Assembly: GCA_029210725.1 (NCBI GenBank) | Contig: JARGFM010000018.1 | Coordinates: 17,220-81,219 of the forward strand | Direction of reading: 5' to 3' | DNA: 64,000 bases | Origin: Bacteroidales bacterium | GTDB lineage: Bacteria; Bacteroidota; Bacteroidia; Bacteroidales; GCA-2748055 | In this document: one piece after another, positions 15,589 through 27,182 of the stretch | How the letters are laid out: every line of letters begins with the position of its first letter | Position numbering within the stretch: the stretch's first letter is position 1 | Program-made: the position numbers and the translations under genes | Notes under the pieces: model-generated | What the model was told of the DNA's origin: nothing | What the model saw: the letters and a program-made list of their open reading frames with translations, nothing else | Database searches by the model: none

Positions 15589-17544
15589 TTACGGTTTTAT
15601 CTTGTTGAGCAATTCCTGGTTCACTTGTACCGGGTACTTCTCCTTCAGAGTTTTCAACCATTCGTCCTCCAGGTATTCCTGGTAGTCCGAGGTGACCTGT
15701 CCGCGTACCTCCTCCAGTTTTTTTGGTTCGGGCGAGCGAACTCCCTGCACGATTACAAAGATGCTTTTTCCTTCATTCTCTATAAGGGGTCCGGGTCCTT
15801 TTTTACCGTTCTGGTCATCAATCAACTCATTTTCACCCTTTTCAACCAGGTAGTGTGTCAGACTGATGCAGGGGATGGAATCCGAATTGCAATATTTTTC
15901 GTTCAGCTTTTCCTGATCCAGTTTGCCTTTGGCAATCTTCCTGTGGGCACTCCTGACTCCTGAAAGATCTGTGCCGCTGCTGCACTCAAGGATATAGGCT
16001 TCTGTCCGCTCCTTCCACATATAGTCTCTCCGGTGTTGTTTGAAGAAGTTTTCCAGGCCGAGCGTATCAGCAACAGCCTGAGACCACACCTTTTGATCCA
16101 TGATATCGAAAAGCAGGATCCCATCGTGATACTCCTGATAAATATACCTGAAATCCGGGTACTTCCCGGGAAGCCTCTTTTCCTCATAGGCCAGAACAAA
16201 CTCATCGGAAAAGCTCTTAAAAAGCATATCCACCCATACCTTCGGATCTCTGGCTTTTCCCTGGTACTGCTTCTCCTCCATGTATCCGGCAAATTCACCA
16301 GTCAGAACCTCCTGCTCCCCGATCTTTATCAGGGGGCTTTTCAGGCTCTTTAATGCTCCCGCTTTCCAGGTTCCGAGCCGCAGGGTCGAATCAACAGCCT
16401 GGTATATAACTTCCAGAGCTTCCGGATTCTCGCTGTAATCATACTCCCTCTTGAGCGATGCGATAAACCTGTCCGACCGGGCCGCATTTCTATCGCTCCG
16501 GTCGATTTTCTGCTGCAGCTCCGGCTTCATCTCCTCATAACTGCCAATCTCTTTTTTGTCGATCAGCCTGACAATATGCCATCCATAAAAAGTTTTAAAT
16601 GGTTTGGAGTAGTCTCCCTTTTTCTCAAGAGCAAAACAGGCATTTTCGAATTCCGGGATCATCCGTCCAGTTCCAAACCAGGGAATCTCCCCACCTGTCC
16701 GGGCAGAGCTTCTGTCATCTGAATGATGCATGGCCAGGTCCCCGAAACTGCTTCCCATCAGCAGGCTGTCATAGACCATCTGTATTTTTTCATAGGCCTC
16801 TTTTTTCTGCTCTTCCCCGGCATTCGCAGGTGTACGGATAAAGATATGAGCAACTTTTATGCTTCCCCGGGCCGGTCTTTTATCATGGACCTGGATAATA
16901 TGATATCCATAGTTTGTGCGAAAGGGCATGCTTAACTGTCCCACCGGGGTGCTATATGCAGCTTTTTCGAAGGGATAGACCATGGAAAAAGCGGTGAACC
17001 AGTTCAGGTCACCACCATTTTGCTGGACCGTGGCATCTTCAGAAGTAGCTCTGGCTACCAGGTCAAAGGGCTCCCCGCCGGCAATCCGGGTCCTGATCTC
17101 CATGATCTTCCCGTAGGCGGCCAGGGTGTCTTCCGGGGATGGGCTTTCATTCAGCCGGATGAGAATGTGACTGGCACGAATATCATATCTGGACCATTCG
17201 TATGCTTCCCGCATCATCTCCTCTTTGGCGGCCTCATCCACCAGGTAGGGTTTGGCCAGCTGTTTCCGGTAACCTTCCAGTTCATGGATGAATTTGGCAG
17301 TGGTATCCATCCCCAGCGCTTCGGCCTCTTTTACCTTGATCTTGAAATTGATATAGAGCTCCAGGTATTCCCCGGGATCCTGCCTGTTCAGGGAGCTTTC
17401 ATTGTTATTCTTCCGGTAGATCCGTTCAAACTCCTCCAGGCTTACTTCCTCATCTCCGATATTTAGTAAAACCGGGGATACCTGTCCAAACACTCCGGAA
17501 ACAATAAACAGAGCAAAGATCAACAAGAGCATACTCTTTTTCAT
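15589..17544 (-). CDS. Two-domain parvulin peptidyl-prolyl isomerase
   Basis: A 651-residue exported protein and first gene of the envelope operon. A signal peptide ends near residue 20 (VFGQ). Two tandem parvulin domains are clear. The first has RASHILIRLNESPSPEDT, GGDLNWFTAF and NYGYHIIQVHDKRPARG. The second has VAHIFIRTPANAGEEQK, GGEIPWFGTGRMIPEFE and FYGWHIVRLIDKK. The C-terminal half (about residues 370-651) is a helical region without a recognised catalytic motif. Such proteins assist folding of secreted and outer-membrane proteins; specific clients are unknown. Confidence 0.9.
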   Translation of the reverse strand: MKKSMLLLIFALFIVSGVFGQVSPVLLNIGDEEVSLEEFERIYRKNNNESSLNRQDPGEYLELYINFKIKVKEAEALGMDTTAKFIHELEGYRKQLAKPYLVDEAAKEEMMREAYEWSRYDIRASHILIRLNESPSPEDTLAAYGKIMEIRTRIAGGEPFDLVARATSEDATVQQNGGDLNWFTAFSMVYPFEKAAYSTPVGQLSMPFRTNYGYHIIQVHDKRPARGSIKVAHIFIRTPANAGEEQKKEAYEKIQMVYDSLLMGSSFGDLAMHHSDDRSSARTGGEIPWFGTGRMIPEFENACFALEKKGDYSKPFKTFYGWHIVRLIDKKEIGSYEEMKPELQQKIDRSDRNAARSDRFIASLKREYDYSENPEALEVIYQAVDSTLRLGTWKAGALKSLKSPLIKIGEQEVLTGEFAGYMEEKQYQGKARDPKVWVDMLFKSFSDEFVLAYEEKRLPGKYPDFRYIYQEYHDGILLFDIMDQKVWSQAVADTLGLENFFKQHRRDYMWKERTEAYILECSSGTDLSGVRSAHRKIAKGKLDQEKLNEKYCNSDSIPCISLTHYLVEKGENELIDDQNGKKGPGPLIENEGKSIFVIVQGVRSPEPKKLEEVRGQVTSDYQEYLEDEWLKTLKEKYPVQVNQELLNKIKP

Positions 17545-17590
17545 TCCTATTTTGTTTTGTTTAGTATAGAACGAGTGCCAGGCCTATATA

Positions 17591-21025
<3,435 letters not shown>

Positions 21026-21062
21026 TCTGTCCGGTTTTCACTCTTTTATCTATCTTTGTCCC

Positions 21063-21611
21063 ATGCAGGAAGAAGCTACTCCGGTTCATAATTTTGTTTA
21101 CTCCCCGGAAATGGTGGAGTTTGTCAGGGCGGCCAATGCTTTCTGTACCTTCCTGGAACAGTTGCAAGGCAGCGAGGGAAGGGAATTTATGAAGGTCTCG
21201 CTTGAGCATCTGTCCACGGTGTACTCCACCTTTTTATTCACCGGTGAAACCGAACCGGTCATGGAATCTCCCGCTGAACCTACGGTCACAGAACAGGAGT
21301 GGTCGGCCCTGTTTCAACGGGTCTCCCTGATCCTGGGCCCGCACAATGACATACTCCGCATGGCCAGGGAGGAGGAGTATGACCGTTCCGAACTGGTGAA
21401 TCATACCATTTCGGAGGATGTGGCCGACCTGTACCAGGAGCTCCGGGATTTTATCTACAGCTATAGTCTGGGGATGGAGGAGTTGATGAATGATGCTGCC
21501 TGGGAGCTGAAAGTAAGGTTTAATGAACACTGGGGGGCAAAATTACTACGGGCCCTGCAGGCGCTGCATGAATTATACGTGTCGGGTGTTGATCCTAATG
21601 AAAAAGAGTGA
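21063..21611 (+). CDS. DUF5063 domain protein
   Basis: A 182-residue, mainly helical acidic protein matching the DUF5063 family of Bacteroidota (EMVEFVRAANAFCTFLEQ near residue 18; DVADLYQELRDFIYSY near 121; ELKVRFNEHWGAKLLRAL near 144). No catalytic motif is visible and no function is known. It is commonly found directly before a 3'-5' exonuclease gene, as here: its TGA stop overlaps the exonuclease ATG by 4 nt. A role linked to that nuclease is plausible but inferred only from this pairing. Confidence 0.78.
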   Translation: MQEEATPVHNFVYSPEMVEFVRAANAFCTFLEQLQGSEGREFMKVSLEHLSTVYSTFLFTGETEPVMESPAEPTVTEQEWSALFQRVSLILGPHNDILRMAREEEYDRSELVNHTISEDVADLYQELRDFIYSYSLGMEELMNDAAWELKVRFNEHWGAKLLRALQALHELYVSGVDPNEKE

Positions 21612-22189
21612 TGTTTCAAAGTGAGATAAGTAAAGAGGAGGTGGCAGCATTGGAACTGATCCAGTATGAGGGGCCCATTTATCTGATCGACTCCAGAAAG
21701 GCTTTTGAGCAGGAGATCGGGCAAATTGCCCGGCAGCCGGTTCTGGGATTTGATACGGAGACCAGGCCCTCCTTTAAGAAGGGCAAGTTCTATCCCACTT
21801 CACTTATCCAGATATCATCACTGGATCGGGCGTGGATCCTGCGGGTGAACCGGATCGGCTATCCGGGGAAGCTCCTGGATCTGCTTTCCGGGGAGATTCC
21901 CCTGAAGATTGGCCTGGGCCTGCAGGATGATCTGAGAAGACTTCGGGCCGACTTTCAATTTGAACCCAAGGGGTTCCTGGATCTTCAGCAATATGTGCAG
22001 GCCTTCCGGATTGACGAAAAGGGATTAAAAAAAATTAGCGGGATCGTGCTGAACAGGCGCATATCAAAATCACAACAGGTATCTAACTGGGATGCAGATG
22101 TATTAAGCGAGGCCCAGTTGCGCTATGCTGCCACAGATGCCTGGATTTGCCTGATGATATACAACAGTCTGAGGGCATCCATAGAATAA
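21608..22189 (+). CDS. 3'-5' exonuclease of the RNase D/DEDD type
   Basis: A 193-residue nuclease with a single DEDDy domain. Exo I is LGFDTETRPSF (about residues 45-55), Exo II is LKIGLGLQDDLRRL (about 99-112), and Exo III is LRYAATDAWICLMIY near residue 172. This fold removes nucleotides from 3' ends of RNA or DNA. There is no HRDC domain, so it is not full-length RNase D; the size is typical of the stand-alone exonucleases in Bacteroidota. It overlaps the DUF5063 gene and is followed 4 nt later by an rRNA methyltransferase gene, a grouping that hints at RNA processing. Confidence 0.87.
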   Translation: MMFQSEISKEEVAALELIQYEGPIYLIDSRKAFEQEIGQIARQPVLGFDTETRPSFKKGKFYPTSLIQISSLDRAWILRVNRIGYPGKLLDLLSGEIPLKIGLGLQDDLRRLRADFQFEPKGFLDLQQYVQAFRIDEKGLKKISGIVLNRRISKSQQVSNWDADVLSEAQLRYAATDAWICLMIYNSLRASIE

Positions 22190-22193
22190 GAAG

Positions 22194-23381
22194 ATGAGCG
22201 AGCGAACAAGAATCATATTGAAATCGGGCAAGGATCAGTCTCTCAGAAGATTCCATCCCTGGGTATTTTCCGGTGCTATCAAAAAGATACAGGGGGCCGC
22301 CCGGGAGGGTGAACTTGTTGATGTCTACGACAATCATGATGAATTTCTGGCTTCGGGACACTATCAGCAGGGCTCCATCGCGGTACGGGTGATCAGTTTT
22401 GAAACGGTGGTGACAGACCAGGATTTCTGGGACCGGAAGATTAGTAATGCCTGGAGGCTGAGGGAGAACCTCGATCTGACAGGCAGTTCCCGGACCAATG
22501 TTTTCAGGTGGATCAATGCAGAGGGTGACGGGATGCCCGGCCTTATCGTGGATTATTATGCCGGGGTGGCCGTAATTCAGATGCACTCCATTGGGATGTT
22601 CCGGAACCTGGATGCCATCGTGGAGTCCCTGAAAAGGGTGGCAGGGGAAAAGTTGCATACCATCTATAACAAGAGTGAAGCAAGCCTGCCTGATAAGCCG
22701 GGAGTTTCGGGGAAGTCCGGCTTACTTTTGGGTAAACACGAGCATGGAGAGGTGCTGGAGAATGGCTACCGTTTCCGGGTGAACTGGGTAGAGGGCCAGA
22801 AAACGGGTTTCTTTATTGACCAGCGCGAAAATCGCCTCCTGGTTGGCAACTACTCTGAAGGGCGAAAAGTGCTTAATATGTTTGGATATACGGGAGGATT
22901 CAGCATTTATGGCCTGGGGGGAGGCGCCCGGCTGGTCCATAGCGTGGACAGCAGCGGGAAGGCCATCGACCTGACCAGGGAGCATGTCGGGATAAACTTT
23001 GCGGGCGATACCCGCCACCAGGCTTTTGCCGTGGATGCTTTCAGCTACTTTAAGGATATGAAGGAATCCTACGACCTGGTGATCCTCGATCCTCCTGCAT
23101 TTGCCAAGCATCAGAATGTGCTCAGTAATGCATTACAGGGATATAAGCGTCTGAATCAAAGGGCTTTTGAGGCAATAGCCCCGGGCGGGATCCTCTTTAC
23201 TTTCAGCTGCTCCCAGGCAGTTAGCCGGGAAAATTTCCGGAAGTCGGTTTTTGTGGCCGCGGCGAATGCGGGGAGGAATGCTCGTATTCTGCATCAGCTT
23301 TCTCAGCCACCCGATCACCCGGTCAGTATTTTTCATCCCGAAGGGGAGTATCTGAAAGGGCTGGTTTTGGAGGTGGAGTAA
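22194..23381 (+). CDS. RlmI-like SAM-dependent rRNA (cytosine) methyltransferase
   Basis: A 395-residue protein with an N-terminal PUA-like domain (ILKSGKDQSLRRFHPWVFSG) and a C-terminal Rossmann methyltransferase. The SAM region is VLNMFGYTGGFSIYGLGGGA near residue 223, preceded by KTGFFIDQRENR. LVILDPPAFAKH is the NPPY/DPP-type active-site motif, and LFTFSCSQAV contains the catalytic-region Cys. This is the layout of RlmI (23S rRNA m5C1962) and its relatives. The target nucleotide here is assumed from family only. Confidence 0.88.
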   Translation: MSERTRIILKSGKDQSLRRFHPWVFSGAIKKIQGAAREGELVDVYDNHDEFLASGHYQQGSIAVRVISFETVVTDQDFWDRKISNAWRLRENLDLTGSSRTNVFRWINAEGDGMPGLIVDYYAGVAVIQMHSIGMFRNLDAIVESLKRVAGEKLHTIYNKSEASLPDKPGVSGKSGLLLGKHEHGEVLENGYRFRVNWVEGQKTGFFIDQRENRLLVGNYSEGRKVLNMFGYTGGFSIYGLGGGARLVHSVDSSGKAIDLTREHVGINFAGDTRHQAFAVDAFSYFKDMKESYDLVILDPPAFAKHQNVLSNALQGYKRLNQRAFEAIAPGGILFTFSCSQAVSRENFRKSVFVAAANAGRNARILHQLSQPPDHPVSIFHPEGEYLKGLVLEVE

Positions 23382-23444
23382 CATTTCAAAGATTTGCTCG
23401 TCTATAAACTGGCAGCATCTTTAAAAATTTCAAATCTCTTAAAA

Positions 23445-24164
23445 ATGAAAAAAACAGCTTTTCTTAGTCTTGCAATTCTAATGGCACTCTCCTCCTGTGT
23501 TATTGATGGATGGAACGAGAGTATATCCGGCAATGGCCGGGTGATTACGGATACCCGCGATATCACTGGTTTTACAGGGGTGCATGTGAGCTCGGGAATC
23601 GATGTTTTCCTGAGCCAGGGAAGCAATTTTGAAATAAGTGTGGAGGCCGATGAAAACCTCCAGGATGTGATCCTGACAGAACGGGAGGGAAATATGCTGG
23701 TTGTGAAGACGGACCGGGTGAATATCCGGAATGCCAAATCCAAGAAGGTTCATATCAGCCTTCCTGAATTAATCGAGTTAAAGATCAGCAGCGCAGGTGA
23801 TTGTGTGGGTCAGACCCCCTTTCTTTGCGAGGATCTCCGGCTTTCCATCAGTAGTGCCGGTGATCTGAGCCTGGAGGTGGATGCCCACGAGATAAACCTG
23901 GATATTAGTTCAAGCGGAGATGCCTGTCTTTCGGGAAGTGCTGATTTACTGAATGTTAGTCTGAGCAGTGCCGGCGACCTGAATGCCTTTGACCTGATTG
24001 CCGCCAGGGTGGATGTGGTCGTCTCCAGTGCAGGCGATGCCCGGGTCCATGCCACGGAAGAAATCTCCATGAATGCTTCAAGTGCAGGAAATATTTATTA
24101 CAAAGGGGATGCCAGCGTGATACATTCCCACAGCTCCAGCGCAGGGGATATTATCAGGAATTAA
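23445..24164 (+). CDS. DUF2807/GIN-domain lipoprotein with SSAGD repeats
   Basis: A 239-residue lipoprotein. The start at [11 protein letters not shown] is chosen because a lipobox (LSSC, Cys at about residue 18) follows directly; an upstream in-frame start would add 17 unlikely residues. The domain is DUF2807, the so-called auto-transporter adhesin head GIN domain: [18 protein letters not shown] is typical. Seven turns of a beta-solenoid are marked by repeats of the form (I/L/V)SSAGD about every 19-22 residues. Such proteins sit on the outer membrane; ligands are unknown. The stop shares TTAA with the sigma factor stop on the other strand. Confidence 0.86.
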   Translation: MKKTAFLSLAILMALSSCVIDGWNESISGNGRVITDTRDITGFTGVHVSSGIDVFLSQGSNFEISVEADENLQDVILTEREGNMLVVKTDRVNIRNAKSKKVHISLPELIELKISSAGDCVGQTPFLCEDLRLSISSAGDLSLEVDAHEINLDISSSGDACLSGSADLLNVSLSSAGDLNAFDLIAARVDVVVSSAGDARVHATEEISMNASSAGNIYYKGDASVIHSHSSSAGDIIRN

Positions 24165-25024
24165 CCCAGATAGCTTTTGAGGATTTTGCTCCTGGTGGTA
24201 TGTTTCAGGCGCTTGATAGCTTTTTCCTTTATCTGACGGACCCGTTCCCTGGTCAGATTGAACTCTTCTCCGATCTCTTCCAGAGTATGCGGGTGTTTGC
24301 CGTTGAGGCCAAAGTAAAGCCTGATTATGCTGGCTTCCCTGTAGGTAAGTGTGCTGAGGGCCCGCTCAATTTCCTTTCGGAGTGAATCGTTAAGCAGTCC
24401 CCGGTCGGGCGAGGGAGTCTCCCCGTTGAGCAATACATCGTACATGTTACCATCCTCTCCGTCCTGAAGCGGAGCATCCATGGAAACGTGCCTTCCGGAA
24501 CTGCGGATGGCCTCCTTCACATCTTCAGGTGCAAGCTCAAGGGCCTCGGCTATTTCCATAATGGTGGGTTCCCTCTCAAATTTCTGCTCCAGTTCTGCAA
24601 AAGTTTTGTTAATCTTATTGATGGACCCAATCTTATTTAGCGGAAGGCGGACAATGCGGGCCTGTTCTGCCAGGGCCTGGAGGATCGATTGCCTGATCCA
24701 CCATACGGCATAACTGATGAATTTAAAACCCCGCGTCTCATCAAAGCGCTGAGCAGCTTTGATCAGTCCAAGATTCCCTTCGTTAATGAGGTCGGGCAGG
24801 CTTAATCCCTGATTCTGATACTGTTTGGATACGGATACCACAAAACGCAGGTTGGCTTTGATAAGTTTCTCCATGGCCGGACCGTCTCCCTTGCGAATCC
24901 TGCGTGCAAGCTCCACCTCCTCTTCCGCGGTAATAAGATCCACCTTTCCAATCTCATGCAAGTACTTGTCAAGCGAAGGAGTCTCCCTGTTTGTGACCTG
25001 CTTGATAATTTTGAGTTGTCTCAT
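24161..25024 (-). CDS. rpoD: Primary RNA polymerase sigma factor (RpoD/SigA family)
   Basis: A 287-residue sigma-70 factor of the short Bacteroidota primary type, without region 1.1. Visible regions: 1.2 ([20 protein letters not shown]), 2.1-2.4 ([35 protein letters not shown]), region 3 ([15 protein letters not shown]) and 4.2 helix-turn-helix ([20 protein letters not shown]). It directs housekeeping transcription from TTTG/TAnnTTTG promoters. I take the ATG at 25022-25024 ([10 protein letters not shown]), which matches the conserved N-terminus; the frame is open for 49 more codons, but that part is not family-like. It is divergent from rho. Confidence 0.94.
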   Translation of the reverse strand: MRQLKIIKQVTNRETPSLDKYLHEIGKVDLITAEEEVELARRIRKGDGPAMEKLIKANLRFVVSVSKQYQNQGLSLPDLINEGNLGLIKAAQRFDETRGFKFISYAVWWIRQSILQALAEQARIVRLPLNKIGSINKINKTFAELEQKFEREPTIMEIAEALELAPEDVKEAIRSSGRHVSMDAPLQDGEDGNMYDVLLNGETPSPDRGLLNDSLRKEIERALSTLTYREASIIRLYFGLNGKHPHTLEEIGEEFNLTRERVRQIKEKAIKRLKHTTRSKILKSYLG

Positions 25025-25208
25025 ACGCCCATCTACAGAGGTATTAAATCTGTTTGAATATAAATATATTTTTTGGTAGTTCACCATTTTTCTATTAATA
25101 TTGCAGTGAATTCCATTCTGACGAACACAGGTTCCATTCTGATTAAATTCCAATTTATCTTGATTTAACATATCCTAACAGGATTATTATTTAATTATCT
25201 CAAATTAT

Positions 25209-26987
25209 ATGTACGATATACTTGAACTGAATAAAAAGCTCCTGGCTGAATTGCGCGATATTGCGAAAGAACTGAAAATTAGGCGAGTCGAATCGTTTAA
25301 GAAGCAGGATCTGATTTATAAAATTCTGGATACCCAGGCCATCGTGGTATCAGAAAGTAAATCAGTGAAGAAGGAGATCCCCAGGAAAGAAGGCTCCAGG
25401 AGAGATGACTCCAGGAAAGAGAGCCCCCAGAAAGAAAACGAGGCTAAATCTTCAGAGCAGCCTGTCTCCCAGTTAAAAAAACGGCCGGGAAGGCCTAAGA
25501 AGGAGAAGAGGAAGGAGCCTGAAGCAGTCCCTGAACCAACAGGAGCCAGAACTTCTGAATCTGCACCCAGGCCCGACGCTCAGAAAGAGCAGAAGGAAGC
25601 CCAGCACTCTTCCCAGGAAGACAAATCTTTCAAGAAAGAGGGGGGACGCCGCGATTTTCGCGACCGGGGCAATCGAAATGAACGCAACGAACAACGGGAA
25701 AGTGGGGATCGCCCTGAACGCAACGAACAACGGGAAAGTGGGGATCGCCCTGAACGCAATGATCAAAGGGAACGTGGTGAGCGGAGTGATCAGCGCGAAC
25801 ATGGTGAGCGGAGTGATCAGCGCGATCAGCGGACCCAGAAGAAGCGCGAGGTTGATAAATACGATTTCGAAGGTTTGATCACCAATTCGGGGGTGCTTGA
25901 GATTATGCCTGACGGTTACGGATTCCTCCGTTCGTCCGACTATAACTACCTGAACTCTCCCGATGATATATATGTCTCCCAGAGCCAGATCAAGCTTTTT
26001 GGTTTGAAAACAGGGGATAATGTTACAGGGACTATCCGTCCCCCCAAAGAGGGCGAAAAATACTTCCCTTTGATAAAGGTGGAGTCGATCAACGGACGAA
26101 GTCCTGATTTTATTCGCGATCGTGTACCTTTTGATTATCTGACCCCACTGTTTCCAGAGGAGAAATTCACTCTGGTTGGTCAGGGACAGCACAATCTTTC
26201 GGTGAGGGTGGTGGACATGTTTGCTCCCATCGGGAAAGGGCAGCGCGGTTTAATTGTCGCACAGCCCAAAACAGGTAAGACCGTGTTGCTGAAGGATATA
26301 GCTAATGCTATTGCAGCCAACCATCCTGAAGTTTATATGATCGTACTGCTGATTGATGAACGGCCCGAGGAGGTGACAGATATGGCCAGGAACGTGAATG
26401 CCGAGGTGATCTCATCCACCTTTGATGAGCCGGCGGAAAGGCACGTAAGGATTGCCAATATTGTACTGGAGAAGGCCAAACGGATGGTGGAGTGCGGGCA
26501 TGATGTGGTCATCCTGCTGGATTCCATCACTCGTCTTGCAAGGGCCTACAATACCATCTCACCAGCATCCGGCAAAGTACTCTCCGGGGGTGTGGATGCC
26601 AATGCACTGCACAAGCCGAAACGTTTCTTTGGTGCAGCCAGAAACATTGAGGACGGAGGCTCCCTGACCATTCTTGCCACGGCTCTCACAGAGACCGGGT
26701 CCAAAATGGATGAGGTGATCTTTGAAGAGTTTAAGGGAACCGGAAATATGGAGCTTCAGCTTGACAGGAAGCTCTCCAACAAGCGGGTATACCCTTCTGT
26801 GGATGTCAATCCATCGAGTACCCGTCGCGAAGACCTGCTGCTTGACAAGCCCATGCTTGACAAGATATGGATCCTGAGAAATTATCTCTCCGATATGAAT
26901 TCGGTGGAGGCCATGGAGTTCCTGCGTGACCGGATAAGCAAAACGGTTTCCAACGAGGAGTTTTTGATCTCCATGAACAGTGGCTGA
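25209..26987 (+). CDS. rho: Transcription termination factor Rho with long charged insertion
   Basis: Rho (592 aa) is the RNA-dependent ATPase that ends transcription of untranslated RNA. A Rho_N helical domain (about residues 1-45) is followed by a disordered Lys/Glu/Arg-rich insertion (about 50-215), then the cold-shock RNA-binding domain ([20 protein letters not shown]). The ATPase core has Walker [14 protein letters not shown], Walker [17 protein letters not shown] and the Q/R-loop regions SSGV-like [21 protein letters not shown]. Insertions of this kind are characteristic of Bacteroidota Rho. Part of it is encoded by 36-bp tandem repeats. A strong terminator follows. Confidence 0.97.
   Translation: MYDILELNKKLLAELRDIAKELKIRRVESFKKQDLIYKILDTQAIVVSESKSVKKEIPRKEGSRRDDSRKESPQKENEAKSSEQPVSQLKKRPGRPKKEKRKEPEAVPEPTGARTSESAPRPDAQKEQKEAQHSSQEDKSFKKEGGRRDFRDRGNRNERNEQRESGDRPERNEQRESGDRPERNDQRERGERSDQREHGERSDQRDQRTQKKREVDKYDFEGLITNSGVLEIMPDGYGFLRSSDYNYLNSPDDIYVSQSQIKLFGLKTGDNVTGTIRPPKEGEKYFPLIKVESINGRSPDFIRDRVPFDYLTPLFPEEKFTLVGQGQHNLSVRVVDMFAPIGKGQRGLIVAQPKTGKTVLLKDIANAIAANHPEVYMIVLLIDERPEEVTDMARNVNAEVISSTFDEPAERHVRIANIVLEKAKRMVECGHDVVILLDSITRLARAYNTISPASGKVLSGGVDANALHKPKRFFGAARNIEDGGSLTILATALTETGSKMDEVIFEEFKGTGNMELQLDRKLSNKRVYPSVDVNPSSTRREDLLLDKPMLDKIWILRNYLSDMNSVEAMEFLRDRISKTVSNEEFLISMNSG
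25680..25751 (+). repeat. 36-bp perfect tandem repeat inside rho
   Basis: Two identical 36-bp copies (25680-25715 and 25716-25751) start with gaacgcaacg and encode [12 protein letters not shown] each time. A third, diverged copy follows. Further on, a 27-bp unit (ggtgagcggagtgatcagcg...) is also nearly duplicated around 25774-25827. The unit is a multiple of three, so copy changes keep the frame. Confidence 0.9.
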
Positions 26988-27004
26988 TCCACTCATATAA
27001 TTTT

Positions 27005-27037
27005 AAAAAAAAGTGACGGCATCCCCGTCACTTTTTT
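27005..27037 (+). terminator. Intrinsic terminator after rho
   Basis: AAGTGACGG (27011-27019) pairs perfectly with CCGTCACTT (27025-27033) around a 5-nt loop and is followed by a T run to 27037. An A run on the 5' side would also make it work in the opposite direction. Confidence 0.92.
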
Positions 27038-27116
27038 GTTTGCAGATACATTTCCCGGGAGTTATTTGAAATGATTTTATATTACGGGCTTAGGATAGAA
27101 ATTAAGCCTAATTTAT

Positions 27117-27124
27117 TAATTTTG
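27117..27124 (+). promoter_or_regulatory. -7 promoter element of the PFOR gene
   Basis: TAATTTTG matches TAnnTTTG and lies 58 nt upstream of the ATG at 27183. No clear -33 element is seen, so it is tentative. Confidence 0.4.
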
Positions 27125-27182
27125 GGAGACTTCAATGCAAATAGTTAACTTGTTGTAATATAAATATTTAAGTAAAAATAAT

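Noticed and set aside
25473..26192. Minus-strand open frame of 239 codons opposite the rho insertion
   Set aside because: Its repetitive, hydrophobic text is simply the complement of the Rho charged repeats.
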